A stretch of DNA of 64,000 bases from Gaertneriomyces semiglobifer. Its lineage: Eukaryota > Chytridiomycota > Chytridiomycetes > Spizellomycetales > Spizellomycetaceae. The translations under genes and the position numbers were made by a program. The stretch spans positions 558,001 to 622,000 of the forward strand of contig JAHLKF010000004.1 in the NCBI GenBank assembly GCA_025558075.1, in the 5' to 3' direction. The notes under the pieces were generated by a model. It searched no databases. It worked only from the letters and a program-made list of their open reading frames with translations, and was not told the DNA's origin. Numbering within the stretch: the first letter of the stretch is position 1; each line of letters opens with the position of its first letter. Of the stretch, positions 21,359 to 32,671 are shown one piece after another.

Positions 21359-21592
21359 ATGGGATCAGAACAATCACACACGAGTTCTGCTACGGGAGCA
21401 ACATCAACGCCTGCTGCTAATTCAGCAACAACCGTAACCGACAAGCCCAAGTGCAAGCCGTGTTGCGCATGCCCAGACACGAGGAAAGTCCGCGACGAAT
21501 GCGTATTTCAGTACGGAGAAGATAACCCGAAGTGCAAGGAGTTGATAAAGGCTCATCAGGACTGCATGCGAGCGCAAGGATTCAACATCTAA
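21359..21592 (+). CDS. COX17: Cytochrome c oxidase copper chaperone Cox17
   Basis: An intronless 77-aa protein. A short Ser/Thr/Ala-rich lead of about 28 residues is followed by KPKCKPCCACPDTRKVRDEC and ELIKAHQDCMRAQGF. C35 and C36 form the copper-binding CC pair. The twin Cx9C cysteines (C38/C48 and the pair around ELIKAHQDC) form the two disulfides of the hairpin. Role: delivers Cu(I) in the intermembrane space to Sco1 and Cox11 for cytochrome c oxidase assembly. The family length is about 65-80 aa, so this is complete. Confidence 0.96.
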   Translation: MGSEQSHTSSATGATSTPAANSATTVTDKPKCKPCCACPDTRKVRDECVFQYGEDNPKCKELIKAHQDCMRAQGFNI

Positions 21593-22114
21593 AGCGAACA
21601 CACTCAGTTGTGCTGCATGGACCGTGACGCCTTTGACGCATTGAAGAATCATCAGACCATTTAGATTATCTACCAACCGGCTATTTCCTGTTACCCAGTA
21701 TTATAGTACTTTAGTGGCTTTGAAGCCCGCCGCCTGCATGAGGATCAACATTGTACATGTCATACAATGAAAGTTAAAGAAGCTTACTCGACCTGGTTGA
21801 GCTGGCTCACACTGAGGCTCAAGAAAAGGATAGTGATTTCAACATTCCAAAGAGAACCCTGCCTTTCTTATAAAGTTGTGGTGTAATTCCACCTTACTAG
21901 TCCTCAATGATAGTGTCCATTCCGCCTTGTCGAGTTGTCACACGCGTTTTCGCAAGTGTGATGGGCTACTTCTTGAAACGAATGGATAGAGCACTTCTGA
22001 CTAAGAGGGTGTTCTCGCAGATGCTGGCACCAGGGCGGTACTCGTAATCTTCATCGTCATCTCTGTCCAGCGATTCAAAAAAAGCGGGAAGGCTCCTTTC
22101 CAATCAACAGCGAC
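21593..22114. other. Intergenic COX17 to SEC15
   Basis: 522 nt between two plus-strand genes. No supported gene, repeat or site is seen. Confidence 0.5.
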
Positions 22115-25100
22115 ATGTCTCAGGCCGTGAAGCCCGCCTCAAGCGATGTAGTTTCCAAAGAAGAATCATCTCATTTCCAGCAGCTCCTGCGGGAGCTGGC
22201 GAACTCTGAAACGAGCACCGCGGATGGGAGGGAGAACTTTGACCATATCTCGTATATCATCAAGCAGATCTTGCAGACTGGGAAGGAAGAGATCTTCTCC
22301 GAGCAACTCACTGGGTTCATCTATAAGAAGGAAGCGGAGATTGAAAAGATGTGCGGGTTTCATTATCAGGTAAGGAAGGATTACTTCGCACCACATGGCA
22401 GGTGGCTCATGAACGCATTTCCGCTACAGGAATTCGTGCAATCCGTTGACCAGCTACTCAAAGTGCGTGAAGGGGCAGGCCAGCTGAAAGGTACCATTAT
22501 AGAGCTCAATCAGCAAATGCAAGCCACGGGAAGCCAGCTCGTTGCCAAGGTAAGCTTGTCGCTGCCGTACGTACGAGCAAGAAACATTGCTCAACTGGCT
22601 GCTTCCAATAGAAAAAGCAAATGGTAGAGAATCAGCAGACAATGCTAAATATTGAGCTCGCCATTGAGTCGCTACAATCATGCTTGTTTGTACTGGATAT
22701 TGCAAACAAGATCAATGCAAGCTTAGAGAGCCGCAAATATTACTCTGCCTTGAAGGTAGTGTCAATCCAGGCCCACCTTTGCCCCAACTCGGTGTTAATA
22801 ACCCAACAAAGATGCTTGAAGAATTGAGATCGACTCATCTTCGCAATCTTCGACAGTATACCTTTGCCAAGCATATGAGTACGCTGTCCTCTCTTTTGAC
22901 AAATGGCGCATCAGAAACTCAAGCAAGCCTTGCGATTTAGATGAATGGATACCCTTGATGCAAGAGAAAGTGCGTGAGGCTGTTCTGAGTGAACTCCGAG
23001 ACTGGCTTGTCAGGTAAGGGTTAGGTGCATTCGATGACACGAGCCGTTGCTGACGGCTATTGGTATAGCATCCGCGAGAACACTCGAAAAATTGGCGACA
23101 AAGCTCTCGAACATATTGCCCGAAAGCAAGAGCGTGCGAAAAATAAATCAGCGCGTGCCGAACGTGGTGGAATGGCTGTTTCGGAAAGCAGTGTCAATAT
23201 AGGGCTGTCGTTAGATGTCATTAACACTGACGATGAAGACGACGGTGGGTGTCTTTATTTGCTCAATGGGTTGCCTTATGCTGACACGTTAATCGAAGAT
23301 CTGGCCGGTAACAACGACGTGAAGATCGATTTCAAGCCACTATACCAGTGCTTACACATCCATGAAGTCCTCGATAAACGCAATGAATTTCGAGCGCGCT
23401 ACGAGGAGCAGCGCAAGATGCAGGCAGATTTGATGCTGAGTCAGAAGTTTTCGTTTGATGGAGGAGATATGAAGGGGTTCCGGGGCTATCTTAATGATGT
23501 CGTGGGTTTCTTCATGATTGAATCAATCGTGTTGAGTTCCACCCACAATTTCCGTTCGCGCAGTGCAGTGGAACTGCTTTGGGTGAATGCAATGGAGAAA
23601 ATGAATGATGTTATTATAGCGAGTTTACAGGAATGTCGAGACCCGGATCTATTTCTTTCTATCCGACTAGCCGTGGTGAACTTTATCAACACCATGGAAT
23701 CGTATGGATTTGCAGTAACAAGCCTGATGGATTTGATGCTCTCTTTACTGGATCGTTATGCGGATTTGATGAAATCGATATGTAGCGATAATTTGATCCA
23801 GATCATTGATGACGACGAATATGCACCGCAGGTCGTGAACAACCAACACGAATACGACGAAGTTATGAAGGCCTATAAGTTGAAGGAAGAATCAAAGGCC
23901 AAGACCTTGAAGCACGTTGGAGACTGGGCCGCAAGTATCAGGTAAAGTGACATAGTCTTTTTGGAGCAGTTTTTGGGCACTGATTCCGTCGCAGATTTCC
24001 GAAGACGCTTCCGTTTTCACGCGGCTTTCCACAATTATGTTCTCGCATCAAAGACTTCATAAATGGCTTCTATCGCTTTGCGGAAGGCTTTGAGCAGCAG
24101 TACAATGAAATGGATGATCTTCTCAAAAAATCACTAGAGAACTTGTTGATACAGAGTGTCGGCGGGACGTTACTCCAGAAAATTATGGTCAACAATCTCT
24201 CTCAGGTTGTACAAATCATCGTAAACCTTGAGCATTTAGAGATGGCATGTGCGGAATTTGAAATAATTCTCACGGAAAAGAGGTGCGAGGAACGTTTGCG
24301 TTTCCACCCTTACCAATTGAGTGGTTGACATGTTTGCAGGATATCGCATAAAGCCGGAACTGTGAAGCTCAGCGCAACCAAGTCTTTCCGAGAATCGCGT
24401 TTAATATGCGAGAAGCGACTTTTTGAGCTTCTGAATATGAAAATTGACGACTTCTTGGAACTGGCCGATTATGACTGGTTCGTGTTTGTCATAAGCAGAC
24501 GCTAATTCGTGGCATCCACTAATACATGGATTGATAGGCTCGCATCAAGCAATCCACATGGACATAGCCCCTACTTGGATGGTACGGAAAACGCTTACCG
24601 CTTGTGAACGCGTATACCTCTTGTGACAGAGTGCTTTGTAGATCTCGTCAGCTTTCTCACTGGTGTTATCACGTCAACGTTAGCAAACCTGTCGAGCACA
24701 ATGCGAAGTCAGATATATATGGACGTCTTTAAGCACCTGGCTAAAGCGGTTCATGTATGTACTTGGTCCTGCTTGATCGCACGGATCATCAAAATAACTT
24801 GCTTTGGGCAGAACGTTCTGTTATCACCAGACGTGAAGCGTATTTCCCCTACATTTGTGGAAGTACTGGATCCCGATATAGCTTTTCTCGAGAAGTTTGC
24901 CGCTGGCGTAGAAGGGGTGAACGGTGGAGAAGCATTTGCTGAGTTGCGCCAGGTAAGGTACGGCCGTCCACGAGTGAGATAGCAGCAAACTCACGGTGAT
25001 GGTTTAAGACTGTGACATTTCTTAAATCTCCACATTGGGAGGACATATTGAACCCAGCAGTCAAAGAGAAGCGGTATGCCAGGATCAAGTTGAATAACCT

Positions 25101-25285
25101 GGCTGCATTGCTAGAAAAGTATGTGGAGTTTGTTATGGTTTGTCGTTGGATCCGCTTACTCACCAAGTCATGTTAACAGAATGAAAGGAGATACTTCTGT
25201 GTTCGGCAAGTCCACGTCTGCAGAGAAAGCACGCCGTAAAAGCATTGATGGTGTGTTGAAAGGGATCAAAGCCCTCGGCAGATAG
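22115..25285 (+). CDS. SEC15: Exocyst complex subunit Sec15 (EXOC6)
   Basis: Thirteen exons: 22115..22369, 22430..22549, 22612..22755, 22812..22878, 22941..23013, 23069..23941, 23995..24282, 24340..24477, 24538..24581, 24630..24754, 24812..24952, 25009..25118 and 25180..25285, giving 827 aa. Landmarks: EAEIEKMCGFHYQEFVQSVDQLLKVR, LESRKYYSALKMLEELRSTHL, SIRENTRKIGDKALEHIARKQ, DFKPLYQCLHIHEVL, VGFFMIESIVL, QVVQIIVNLEHLEMAC, LADYDWLAS and a final LLEKMKGDTSVFGK. All match EXOC6/Sec15 in order. Role: exocyst subunit that binds Rab GTPase on secretory vesicles and tethers them at sites of exocytosis. An in-frame 54-nt GT..AG segment near 23246-23299 in exon 6 could also be spliced. Confidence 0.95.
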
Positions 25286-25393
25286 TCAAGTGCCTAGACA
25301 ATGAGAGCAGGAACCAGGAGGGAACATATTTCTTCTATTTTGTTCACCTCTTTGAGATACAGTAAATATATTACATAAAAGCGGGCTAGTATT

Positions 25394-26194
25394 TTAGCGG
25401 GCGTAGCGGGCGAGCGCATTTTTGGGATCGGTCCATCGAGTACTAGTTACGTACTTCCACGGTTTCCGGCTCCATACGGGTTCTGTGAGGCGGACGGGTT
25501 GGTCATCCCGAAGCGGTACGAATAGGTTATGTCTCTTAAACAGTCTTGCAAGCGTAGCAAACTCCTTTTCTTCTTGCGTCGGATCTGGGTTCCTTTTCAT
25601 CAACCGGATTTTCAAATGCGCGCTTGGGCGGTGCATTTTTCCGAACCGTGCTCTTCCATGTATCAGCATTCTTGCTTGTCGGTTTCCTTTCCCAGTCCAC
25701 GATTCCTTAATGACGAAATCTTTTGGATCTTGTGCGTAGTTGTGAGAAACGGCGGCAGCTGCCCGGTGCAGCATGGCTCGTACGCGATCAGCTGCGCGCT
25801 TCTTACTAAAGGTCATCTGCTTCTCTGCCTCTTCCAAAGACATCCCCTTTATCAAGCGTGCCAGAAGTAAAAGCTTCTTCGGCGAAACTCCAAATGTGCC
25901 TGTGCTGAATGTCGCAATGGCCTTCGTTGTCCTTGCACCCGTCGGTGCTGTACCTGTACCGTCTCCCGTAACAGAAGCACCGCCTTCCGCCTTGGTGGCA
26001 TCTGCCAATGCGGCCTCAAATAGGGGATTTACAGACGCTTCGGCCTTTGATGTTGGAGAGGTGCCGGCAGGTGTGGTGGCAAACCGGACCAATAGGCTGC
26101 CAGGAGCGCTTATGACCGGCACATGTCGGATGGACACCCCAGCTGTGCATGGGAGAGCGGACGTTGTCTGTCGCAGTGCGCGGACGAAGAGCAT
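25394..26194 (-). CDS. MRPL22: Mitochondrial large-subunit ribosomal protein uL22m
   Basis: An intronless 266-aa protein starting MLFVRALRQTTSALP, a typical presequence. A spacer rich in Ala/Thr/Gly follows, then the uL22 domain: FGVSPKKLLLLARLIKGMSLEEAEKQM, KKRAADRVRAMLHRAAAAVSHN and GRARFGKMHRPSAHLKIRL. The last is the conserved loop that lines the ribosomal exit tunnel (R-x-x-P/A-x-x-x-x-x-I). A fungal C-terminal extension completes it. It lies head to head with TRP4 (202 nt between ATGs). Confidence 0.95.
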   Translation of the reverse strand: MLFVRALRQTTSALPCTAGVSIRHVPVISAPGSLLVRFATTPAGTSPTSKAEASVNPLFEAALADATKAEGGASVTGDGTGTAPTGARTTKAIATFSTGTFGVSPKKLLLLARLIKGMSLEEAEKQMTFSKKRAADRVRAMLHRAAAAVSHNYAQDPKDFVIKESWTGKGNRQARMLIHGRARFGKMHRPSAHLKIRLMKRNPDPTQEEKEFATLARLFKRHNLFVPLRDDQPVRLTEPVWSRKPWKYVTSTRWTDPKNALARYAR

Positions 26195-26396
26195 GGTAGT
26201 CAGAAGCTGCAGCAGCGTTTCGTTGTCGGTTGTTGATCCGAGTTCCTTTCAACGCCGGGACGGGTTCAAACTAGTTGTGTGAGTCATTGTTGCCATGGGC
26301 AACGCGACCGGCCAACAAACGCTGCAATTGTCACTTTGGCAAAGCGTTTCATTGAATTGAGCAATAGCCTGCTCAACGGGAGGTGAACAGGATAAC

Positions 26397-27491
26397 ATGA
26401 TGACGACGACAGAGAGGACACCGTTCACTACGCTGCTGAAGATCCTGGTGCAGAAGCCGGAAACATTCACTGCACCTCTGGCTTTGGAGGCAGCCCATCA
26501 GATTATGCAGGGGACAGCAACTCAAGCGCAAATCGGTGCATTTCTGGTTGCCCTTAAAGCAGGAGGTTTTGAAAATGATCCTGCAGTTGTAGCCGCCGTG
26601 GGTGGCGCCATGCGCGATGCATCACTCACAATTGATGGCCTGCACGCCGAGGACGTGGATGCCCTAGGAAATGATTTGGTAGACATTGTTGGAACAGGCG
26701 GTGACGGACAAGATACTTTCAACGTTTCTACAGCGGCAGGAATTGTATGTGCCGGAGCTGGCTGCTATGTTGCCAAGCATGGGAATCGCGCTTCCTCCTC
26801 CAAGTGCGGAAGTGCGGATGTACTGGAATCTCTCGGGTGTCATATTGACGCCATACAACCTGCCTCGGTTCCATCACTCTTACGCTCGGGCGGCTTTTGC
26901 TTCCTCTTTTCCCAAACGTTTCACCCTGCTATGAAAAATGTCGCTTCTGCCCGACGTGAGATCGGAATCCGCACCATCTTCAACTTGTTAGGACCTCTCA
27001 GCAGCCCAGCAAAGCCGAAACGTTGCGTTGTAGGGGTTCACTCACCAAAAATTGGCCCTATGATGGCGGAAGCCCTACGTCTTAGTGGCGTACAACGCGC
27101 TTGGGTCGTCTGCGGTGAGATGGGGCTTGACGAAATCTCGCCGGAGGGAAAGACCCATGTCTGGTCCCTAGAGCTCAACGGGGAAATCACTGAGGGTGTG
27201 GTGACTCCTTCGGATTTTGGTCTGCAATCGCACCCATTATCTGCTGTCGTTGGTGGTATTCCGGATCACAATGCCAAAGTAATGAAGGAATTATTGGATG
27301 GCCAGCTCGTGGGACCGGTCCTGGATTTTGTTCTGCTAAACGCAGGCGCCTTATTGTACGTCGCCGGCAAGGCACCAACGCTGAAGGACGCCGCCGAAAT
27401 GGCTCGCCAAAGTATCGTCACCGGGAGGGCGAAAAAGGCCTTGGAGGCTTTCGCCAAAGAATCAGAAACACTCAAGAAACAGGCTGCATAG
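26397..27491 (+). CDS. TRP4: Anthranilate phosphoribosyltransferase
   Basis: An intronless 364-aa protein. It transfers phosphoribose from PRPP to anthranilate, the second step of tryptophan synthesis. Motifs: the PRPP loop GTGGDGQDTFNVST at 99-112, KHGNR at 127-131, a Lys/Cys-Gly-Ser segment SSSKCGSADVLESLG, FLFSQTFHPAMKNVASARREIGIRT with the catalytic arginines, FNLLGPLSSPAKPKR and DEISPEGKT with metal-binding D/E. Length and order are those of a stand-alone TrpD. Two adjacent ATGs start the frame; the first is listed. Confidence 0.98.
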   Translation: MMTTTERTPFTTLLKILVQKPETFTAPLALEAAHQIMQGTATQAQIGAFLVALKAGGFENDPAVVAAVGGAMRDASLTIDGLHAEDVDALGNDLVDIVGTGGDGQDTFNVSTAAGIVCAGAGCYVAKHGNRASSSKCGSADVLESLGCHIDAIQPASVPSLLRSGGFCFLFSQTFHPAMKNVASARREIGIRTIFNLLGPLSSPAKPKRCVVGVHSPKIGPMMAEALRLSGVQRAWVVCGEMGLDEISPEGKTHVWSLELNGEITEGVVTPSDFGLQSHPLSAVVGGIPDHNAKVMKELLDGQLVGPVLDFVLLNAGALLYVAGKAPTLKDAAEMARQSIVTGRAKKALEAFAKESETLKKQAA

Positions 27492-27751
27492 ATTTGTGTC
27501 CTCTCTTAGACAAGTAGATGGTTTGTGTATTTATTTGGTTTCCTCTAATTATTGTCGTCGTGCATTGTACCATATCATAGGATAATCATCAATTTTGAAG
27601 TTCTTTTGTTCAAAGGCACCTTGAGATGTGAGGACGGGTCAACGGTCCAGCGGTAATAGCTTACCACTACAGGGAGAGCAATCTGATCGCATGGCAATTG
27701 GCCCCTTCATGGCTCATTTGGTTGCTCTGTCTGCACTGGCGTTGAAAGTTC

Positions 27752-28187
27752 TCATTTCAGCAGTCTTCTCTTAATCTTGACTGCCTTTTCAAACAGGCCA
27801 ATATCAAGCCCATCCATATTTCTCGCAATTCTTGCTCGGAGGATGATCTGCTTTTGGTCCATCGTACGGTCAATTTCCAGCTGCCCAAAAAATTCCAGGA
27901 GGGTTTTCAACCGGTATGAGAATGGCCCTAGTAGCGATACATCAACTAGCAGCGGCGTCTTATGATGGATGATTACAGCTTGTGACTTTCCGGGTTCAAA
28001 GGCTTGAAGACTGGGATAGACGGTGAGTACAAACTCGCATCTCCTCTTCGCCTACATATACATACGTCCCAATCACCCGAATCGCTGATCCCAGTAAGAG
28101 TTCAGCATTTTCATGTATTTCGGGAATAAACTTAATGTGATTGTGCCGTTGAAAGTCCGAGTTGTGCGTAGCGTCGTTGATCTGCAT
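27752..28187 (-). CDS. TEN1: CST telomere-capping complex subunit Ten1
   Basis: Exons 28187..28066 and 28010..27752, with a 55-nt GTATGT..CCAG intron, give 126 aa, the usual Ten1 size (human 123). The protein is a single OB fold: ENAELLLGSAIRVIGTLQAF (strand 1), AVIIHHKTPLLVDVSLL (strands 2-3), LEFFGQLE, QKQIILRARIARNMDGLDIGLFEKAVKIKRRLLK at the C-terminus. The G-S-x-(I/L)-R-x-x-G start and the ARxxxxxDGxDxxLxxxAxxxRR end match Ten1. Role: with Ctc1/Cdc13 and Stn1 it protects telomeric single strands and controls fill-in by polymerase alpha. It is head to head with SKI3, with only 99 nt between the ATGs. Confidence 0.8.
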
Positions 28188-28286
28188 CTGGTTTGACCAA
28201 GCGGATTTTTGGTTAAGTGTGTGAACTCGTACCGCCCGGCCCACTTCTCAGCGTCGATCTAGATATCCCAGAACAACCACAAAGTA

Positions 28287-31200
28287 ATGTCCGCCGTCGC
28301 AAAGAGACTGCTCAAGTCAGCAAAATCTGAGTTAGCGACGAAGAACTACGAAGCAGCGAAGGATCTGTGCGAACAAGTGCTCGAATTTGAAGCGAGCAAT
28401 TACCATGCTCTCGTTTATCTTGGAGTGATACATAAGAACCTCGGCAATACCGGTGAAAGTGAGAAAGCTTACCGGCGAGCCATCGAAGGAGAACCGACAA
28501 ACCCCTTAGCATGGCAAGGACTCGTGAACCTGTTCGGAGACAGCCAAAGTTATGTCAATCTGGCCGAAACACTAGAGGTTCTGAAAGACATATATCGTGA
28601 TACCCAGGATGCCCAGAAGTACCTCGACACCATCAACAAGCTACTGGATACTTATGAGAAGATTGGAGACCGACCCAAACACATTGCAACACTTCAGCTC
28701 CTTCTACCTTCTGAGAAAACGCCCACGGTATGCGCGGACGTACCTACCCCATCGCCAGTGGACATTTGGAAGAGAATAGCAGATTTACAGGAACGCCATG
28801 ATGCAGAGGTAGAAAGCAAAGCGATAGCGATCCGACGAAATCGCTTGGATGCGGGCACCATGGAGGACATCAGGCGAGATGCTCAAAGGGAAATGATAGA
28901 TGGTTCGCATATCGATCGGGCTTACGAAGCCCTTATCAAGCTGCTGGTGCCGGCGGAAGACCTTGATGGTTATGTGTCCGTTTTGGAGAAGTACGCCGTA
29001 TTTCTGTATAAAAAACTTACGCACGTCCTTGCTGGGGAAAAGGGGACACTTTACGAAAAGGTTGTACACCTGTCAAAGGAAGCGCTCGAGCATGGTTCGC
29101 GATCTCCGGATATCTACTTGATCGTGTTGGATAGCTTCGATGTTGATATTAAGGATTACGATCGCGAGTTCATGGGCAACTTAAGTGAAAGACTGCCAGA
29201 TACGAGCCTGGGCAGGCTGGCACAAGCGTATCTTGCGTGGAGAGATGATAGCTTACCGGCAGTTGGTAGTGGTCAAGATGATATACTAATCAGTGTAACA
29301 AAAGAGACGCCAGGTCTAGTGCTTGCGCATGGCCTCCTCGCTGAATTCTTCTCCCTAAATGGTGATCTCAACGCGGCGATTGACTCAGTCATGAAGGCCA
29401 AAGCGGCAGCCGAGAGTTTCGAGCGAGACAAGGGATTCTCGAGGCGTCGTGTGGCCGCGTCCAATGACATTGCACTAGCGAAATACTATGTGAGTTCAGG
29501 TCCAAAATTCTACGGGGATGCATTGGAATTATATAAGAAAGTGCTTCAGGAAAGTGCAGAGAATGTGGACGCTTTGCTGGTGAGCAGGAATGCGCCATTA
29601 ATGACGTGAAAGCCTATTCATTGTCTTTTTAAGGGCCTGGGCACTCTCTTGAACGCCTTAAATAAACCGGCTGATGCAGAACGATGCCTGCGGAAAGTCA
29701 GCGGCTTGGTCCCCGACTCCATTGAAGCGTTGTTGGAGCTTGGTTGGTCTTGCTTTTTACAAGAAGAATTCGACGAAGCCCGTGCGGCCTTCGACAAACT
29801 TTCCAATTCCGAAGCATTTTCTAATTGGCAAAATACCCATAAGTCGCGTGCATTCTATCGTTTCGGCCGTCTCGAGCATGCGAGCGGTAATGCGCCACAA
29901 GCACTGGCACATTTCCTGGCGTCTGCGAAGAGTAACCCATCTTATGCGCCTCCATTTACGTATCTTGGGCATCACTACAAGCAGACCGAAAAAGACTTGA
30001 GCAGAGCCCGTAAATGCTATGTCCGCGCCCTCTCTCTGGATCCGCATGAAGAAGAGGCGGCTAAGGGGTATCTTGAGATATTTGACGGTGATGAGGCAAT
30101 GTTGGAGCGCGTCCTGGAGGGAGTAGTATCCGACGGCGAGCGACGGGCGTGGGCATGGCAGGGTCTAGGCTTATTGAGCCTCGCAAGTCACGACTATGAT
30201 ACTGCCGTGGTCCGATTTCAAGCAGCTTTACGCATTGACTCGGATCTGGTTATCTGTTGGGAAGGACTTGGGGAAGCTTACACTGCTCAAGGGAAGTACG
30301 TCGCTGGATGTAGAGCCTTTCGAAGGGGCATAGAACTTCTTGAGCGAAATGCCAAATCTGAAAACACTCACTTGGCTAGTCTACATTATCACCTGGCAGG
30401 AGCACACGCGAAGATGGCAATGTGGGTGGAATCCATCAATTCATACCGATCAGTACTTGAAATAACTGGACGGGAGGGCAAGAAACATTTGCCTGCTCTG
30501 AAAGGTCTTGCAGAGGCGCTTATTATGCAAGCTCGGGCAAGATTTGACGAAGGGTATTCTGGTCAGTGCGCAACCCTTCTGCGCGAAGCGGTAAATGTGT
30601 CGGTCGCGATTTTCCTGTCGTCTGTTGATAATGGCATTAAAAGCGCATTCGGCAAGATTTTGGGGGACGCGGTTATCGCGAGCGTGGTCCTTGTTCCCGG
30701 TGCCTGCGAGGCAGCTGTTCCGGGTGATATCGTTGCGCAATTGACTGCACAGAAAAGGAACGCTCCAGAATTAATGAAAAACGATCCCATTGATGCCATC
30801 GTTCGTTGCGCCATATCGGCGGGATGGGCCGTTCTTGATGGAGTTAGGAGCTTAGAAGAAGATGACAGCGGTGCGTGGGCAGACCTTGGTTTGTGCTACT
30901 TCGTCCAATACATCAACTGGAAGAAATCGAGCCGGGACCATAAACTGACAGACGCAGTAAAACAAGTGGAGCAACTGATGCATCAAACTGTTATGAAGGC
31001 CATTACGGCGGAGCCAACCAGCGCATCGTATTGGAATCTGTTCGGTCTCATAACCTTAAGGACAAAACCACGTGTGTCTCAGCACACCTTCATTCGAGCA
31101 ATGAATATTGAACGCACCAAAGCCGGATACTGGTCTAATTTGGCTATATTGTTCCTGGAGCAACAAGATAGAGAGTTGAGCGCACATGCCTTCAGTCAGG

Positions 31201-32345
31201 CCAGAGTGGTTGATCCAGAATGGCCGATTGGATGGGTCGGTGTTGGAGCACTGCTGAACGAACCAGAGAGTCTGAAGGTTGGATTGGAGCTTGGTCGTGG
31301 CGCGTGGGAATACGGCCTCGCCGCCTATGAAAGCATCAATGAGCAGCATCTTTGGGACGGAGAGCTCGCTGCCCGGAGAGTCGTTGAAGTCGAGGGTCGA
31401 CGTTGTTGGTGGGGCGTGAACATTATTGGTCTTTTCAGCGAGATGGCAGGTCGAGTTGCGGAAGCTATAGAGTGCTATGACAAGGCGCTAACTGGTGCAA
31501 AGGATGCAGCTGCAGAAGACCAAACCATACAACTGCTGAAAGAAAATTTAGCCAGAAGTCTCTGCTCGGCGGGTCGTTATGGAGAGAGCGTCCAGCTGTG
31601 GTCAGAGATCACAGGAAACGATGCATACTTCTGGGTTGGTGAAGGTCTCGCTTTATGCTTTGCAGGTGGCGTGCAAGAAGGTCTTGGTTGTTTCGAGAGA
31701 GCACTTGCCGTCTCAGCAGCATCTTCGGAATCTGCTGGAGATGGGTGCACCAGCTATTCTGATGCTGATATGACGCTTATCCTCGCAAGAATCCTGTACA
31801 GCTTGCCTCTTGAGCAACGCTCCTTAGCGGTGCAACAGTTGCTTCGGGTGGCCACAGCGGCGGTTCCACGGTCCACAACCCAACAAATATCTGCCCTCTG
31901 TGCGATCATGGCTTATGGGTGCCGTTCCGGGGATGCGCAAGTTGCATGGAGTGCTGCGAGCGAGGTGCTGCGATTGGGCCCTGATTTGACTCAGGAGGCA
32001 GTCGAAGCTGTTTTCACGGTTGCCCGGACGTTTGGGGCCGATACCCCAGCTGAACGTAAAGCAGCCAGACGTGTGCTTTGCAAAACCGTGCACTTACGAC
32101 CCTCCCAAGGACAGGGTTGGACGACTCTGATGAAGAGTTTGGAAGCCAACCAGTGGAGCGTTGGTGTTGAATGCGGGACCGCTGCACTTGTTGTCGAACG
32201 AGGCATGGTCAAGGCACGGCATCGCGCGGAACGGGAAAGTGGGATAGCTAAGTGGTACATGATCGGCGGCGACAAGCAAGAAGCACGGCGATGGGCCCTG
32301 AAGGCAGTACACTCTTGGCCAACCATCGGCGTCAAATCGTTTTAG
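28287..32345 (+). CDS. SKI3: Superkiller complex TPR protein Ski3 (TTC37)
   Basis: Exons 28287..29579 and 29634..32345, split by a 54-nt GTGAGC..TTAAG intron, encode 1334 aa. The protein is an array of TPR helices: the first unit is LLKSAKSELATKNYEAAKDLCEQVLEFEASNYHALVYLGV, and further ones include SKSNPSYAPPFTYLGHHYKQ-type repeats around 29.9-30.3 kb. The length, the N-terminal TPR start and the C-terminal half match Ski3 rather than shorter TPR proteins. Role: scaffold of the Ski complex (Ski2-Ski3-Ski8), which feeds cytoplasmic mRNA to the RNA exosome for 3'-5' decay, nonstop decay and antiviral defence. Confidence 0.9.
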
Positions 32346-32671
32346 GTAGAACAGCTGTAGCCAGTGTCCTGCAACTCATTACTCTAGCGTACGTATCTTT
32401 GTCTTGTATATCAAACATATAACACCCTTTGCAATACCTGTCAAGCGGGACATTGTCCATAATGCATAACGGCAGTTGGTTGAAATCTCGCACACTCTGA
32501 CCGAGGTTATTTCCATCTTCCATCCATCTCGATATGACCACGATTGTGACTTTGTCGTGCCCCAGAAAGTGTGCGCGGCTTTAAGCTCAAGGGTAAAAGC
32601 ACGAACAGACCAGAACGACAGACACTGCGAAAGATAATTACTAGTCAGTCGCACCACCCAGGATTGAAGCT
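32346..32671. other. Intergenic SKI3 to MTRR
   Basis: 326 nt between two plus-strand genes. Small minus-strand frames here show no recognisable protein. Confidence 0.5.

Noticed and set aside
23246..23299. 54-nt GT..AG segment in SEC15 exon 6
   Set aside because: It is in frame and open, so sequence alone cannot decide. Kept as exon and noted as ambiguous.
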